A stretch of 64,000 nucleotides of DNA, taken from contig CM055756.1 in NCBI GenBank assembly GCA_029465975.1, forward strand, positions 8,649,805 through 8,713,804, read 5' to 3'. This stretch comes from Dallia pectoralis (lineage: Eukaryota > Chordata > Actinopteri > Esociformes > Umbridae). The notes beneath the pieces were generated by a model. It was not told the DNA's origin, searched no databases, and was given only the letters and a program-made list of their open reading frames with translations. The position numbers and the translations under genes were made by a program. Shown here piece by piece: positions 61,258 to 64,000 of this stretch. The number at the start of each line of letters is the position of its first letter. Within the stretch, counting starts at the first letter, position 1.

Positions 61258-61935
61258 CATGTTGAGAAATGTGACTACATTATCAGACTGTTACTTTGTT
61301 ATGTATGTTTGGTGGGTAGGGAAGAATAACTACATTACCAGACTGTTACTTTGTTATGTATGTTTGGTGGATGGGGAGATGAACTACATTATCAGACTGT
61401 TACTTTGTTATGTATGTTTGGTGGATGGGGAGATGAACTACATTATCAGACTGTTACTTTGTTATGTATGTTTGGGGGATGGGGAGATGAACTACATTAT
61501 CAGACTGTTACTTTGTTATGTATGTTTGGTGGATGGGGAGATGAACTACATTATCAGACTGTTACTTTGTTATGTATGTTTGGGGGATGGGGAGATTAAC
61601 TACAATATCAGACTGTTACTTTGTTATGTATGTTTGGCAGGTAGTGCGTGACTACATTATCAGACTGTTACTTTGTTATGTATGTTTGGCAGGTAGTGCG
61701 TGACTACATTATCAGACTGTTACTTTGTTATGTATGTTTGGCAGGTAGTGAGTGACTACATTATCAGACTGTTACTTTGTTATGTATGTTTGGCAGGTAG
61801 TGAGTGACTACATTATCAGACTGTTACTTTGTTATGTATGTTTGGCAGGTAGTGAGTGACTACATTATCAGACTGTTACTTTGTTATGTATGTTTGGCAG
61901 GTAGTGAGTGACTACATTATCAGACTGTTACTTGA
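61258..61935. repeat. 52-54-bp tandem repeat
   Basis: About 12 units with core CATTATCAGACTGTTACTTT then GTTATGTATGTTTGG. The first half has GTGGATGGGGAGATGAACTA as the variable part, the second CAGGTAGTGAGTGACTA. A 130-codon ORF here merely translates the repeat. Confidence 0.93.
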
Positions 61936-64000
61936 ATTAACTGCACTAGTTTACACATTGATTATCGTTATTCTCTTTTAGGAAATATGTACATTTCTAG
62001 TGTTTTCCTTTTTTAAAACCTAAAAGTGAATACATTAAGTGATGACATCAACAACTGAAAGGTAATAAATGTATGTGTAAAAGTCTTCAAGAATTGCGTC
62101 CTGTTAATTAATAACATCCAACTTTTTCAGGGCACAGAGGTAGGGGCATTGAGCCTCTGGGTATTCATATTCATTATTATTCATTTATTATTAATATTAT
62201 TAATTAGCTGTTGACTTTCATATGTGTAAATGCTACTGAGAGCCTTGTATGCTATACTCTTATAAACTTTGTATTTTAAACGTTACTCTTGGGTGTAAAT
62301 CCTTTCTGTGTCGAGGCTCTCCCAAACAAACGTCAGTCTGTCTTGCCATATGTGGAATTCCACTTGGTCTGTGTTCTGCCCTGTATTGTAAAGTGAGTCG
62401 AGGAAAAGTTGGGTGAGGCTGCATTTCAGCCAGTAAACTGGAATGGTCATTTACCATCGGCAGTTCACACCATAAGACCACATAAGGAAAACATGAACTT
62501 TAACTGAAACTTTGTCAGAGCACTCCTGTGTGTAATGTTCATTAGATGCACAGCTGTTTTGGGTTTAGCTAAGCACCGGGCATAGGTTAGTTAATCAGTG
62601 GACTATTTAAGGTCCCTGGTTAGGTTCACGAGTGCTTGTTATTAATTAAATGTTACACTCCTTGTCTATGAGTGTTTTGTGTGTAGTCGTTCACTGGTTA
62701 AGGTCATGCACTGTTTTATAGAATACTTAAGTCGCTTTGTGTAAGCGCATTTTCTTTTCTGTTCAGTGTATGTTTCCGTCTGTGTTTGATGTTTGTTTTG
62801 TGGAATTAATAACACCCTTGGCCCTGGTGCCTCAACTACCACCACCCACTTCTCCGGGTCTGGAGCTCCAGCTGTGCCACGACCCCTTCCAGCCACCAAC
62901 CTCAAGGACAGAGAGGCCCCGGGAGGGGTTAATCGACCAGCCCCCAGAGGTGGTTGGGAGGTGGTGGAAGTTTTGGAGATGACATTCCCGGCATGGATTG
63001 TCTAGGAGCTGGTAAGACATACATCTTAAGTCATTCAGCAGACACTTTTATTCATGGCTTCTTACAGTCAATATCACTTGGTTTGTGGACACATCGCAAA
63101 CTATTGAAACTTAAGAAAACTCTATACCCATCTTCAACATCTGCCAAACTCCTTCGTACTTCAAATAAAGGCATCAATGTAAAATGCTGTCGGAGGTGGC
63201 CTAAAGAGGTGGGCGGAGTGTTTAGTGTGCCCCCTGGGATGAGGTATGTCAAGCAGATTAAAGTGAAACTTCTGGGCGGGTTTTACAACTCCAAACAAAG
63301 CTTGATCCATTTTGGGAGTCTTGTTTTTGTTACATTTATATTAATCCATCATAATTTTCTTTCTCTACTCATTATATATTGAAACCAATATAGTTAAAAT
63401 TACTTAAATTCTGAATTGAAACCGGTTCGCTAAGAATAAATTGCACGTGTTCATGTGTGCTGCAGATAGCATGAGACAACAAGGTCATTGTAGTCATTAA
63501 CATTTTTGCCTGTTACTTTTCAGTTCACCCCATTTTGCAACTCTTTTGTACGCTAGTGTCACTCTTTTGGAAAGTGTAGTGCAAAAAGCCATGTGCAGAG
63601 CGAGATTATTACGTTCCAATACACATTTATTCTACACAAACAAAACAAACACAAAACAGCGAAAAACACTAACTTGTTGAAATAATATTGCGCATATGCA
63701 GCGACTTATAATACCCATTCCAACAACAGCAATAAACACTTTCAAATAGCACACTCATTACAACTCGTGAACTGGAAACAATAACCACCAAATGTGAATA
63801 CCAAACACAGTGACTTTTAAAGACACATAATCGCCACATCCCTAACAGCCGTGACACTTCAATTAAACCCCAATGTAGACCAGCTGTGACCGAATTAACT
63901 AGCTAACACACTCTTAGCCCACTAGGAACCGTAATAGCTAATCCATATCTCAAGAACAGACCTAATATAATTAAATTTAGCATTTCAGGACATCAAGTTG

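Larger units (their letters stand above)
58141..64000. other. sphk1 3' flank; no gene recognised
   Basis: Contains the sphk1 3' UTR, a 26-bp minisatellite, two CA microsatellites and a 52-54-bp tandem repeat. A GC-rich stretch at 62810-63005, following AT-rich LTR-like sequence, may be part of a mobile element but I cannot place it. Exons of ube2o or aanat, the human neighbours, were not seen. Confidence 0.5.

Noticed and set aside
61259..61651. 130-codon repetitive ORF
   Set aside because: Translation of a tandem repeat whose unit is a multiple of three in its first half.
62737..63005. Overlapping ORFs in GC-rich sequence
   Set aside because: Proline/glycine-rich translation in two frames with no recognised domain; perhaps mobile-element debris, too weak to list as a gene.
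58141..64000. Search for ube2o or aanat exons
   Set aside because: These are the human neighbours of SPHK1, but no characteristic peptide was found on either strand.

Overview
This is vertebrate nuclear DNA, almost certainly from a ray-finned (teleost) fish. Genes have many short exons with GT-AG introns, long non-coding introns full of minisatellites and CA microsatellites, and fish-type mobile elements. The gene set matches the neighbourhood on human chromosome 17q25: PRPSAP1, CYGB, PRCD, FBF1, SNHG16 and SPHK1. A short interspersed motif at 21372-21404 looks like one common in salmonid and pike genomes, so a salmoniform or esociform is my guess, but this is weak.

Layout. (1) 1-5597, minus strand: first three coding exons of prpsap1, which runs off the left edge; its first intron holds a 1.87 kb non-autonomous hAT-like transposon with an 8-bp target duplication. 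(2) 5598-9111: intergenic, with a palindrome and a possible solo LTR. (3) 9112-19182, plus: cygb1 (cytoglobin 1), three exons, 175 aa; its 9.4 kb first intron holds a 27-bp minisatellite, a large 33-bp satellite array broken by a 5'-truncated RTE-like retrotransposon, and a complex local rearrangement. (4) 20997-22722, plus: prcd, a 48-aa photoreceptor disc protein in two exons with a 19-bp minisatellite in its intron. (5) 22723-28439: intergenic, with a diverged pair of dispersed repeats. (6) 28440-39027, plus: fbf1, 31 coding exons that join without a break to 1,181 codons; two introns appear to be GC-AG, and one 5' splice site lies inside an eight-fold tandem repeat. (7) about 39230-41060, minus: a snoRNA host locus like SNHG16, with three SNORD1-like box C/D snoRNAs alternating with two copies of a second box C/D RNA, behind a TATA box and a 5'TOP-type start. 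(8) 42088-58140, plus: sphk1 (sphingosine kinase 1), five exons, 558 aa; introns carry a near-identical 0.9 kb tandem duplication, a 4.3 kb minisatellite and a solo LTR. (9) 58141-64000: no gene recognised, several tandem repeats.

The genes do not form an operon and act separately: nucleotide-synthesis control (prpsap1), globin chemistry (cygb1), photoreceptor discs (prcd), cilium base (fbf1), rRNA methylation (snoRNAs) and sphingolipid signalling (sphk1). Exon boundaries were worked out by hand from splice signals, reading phase and remembered family sequences; no alignment was run.
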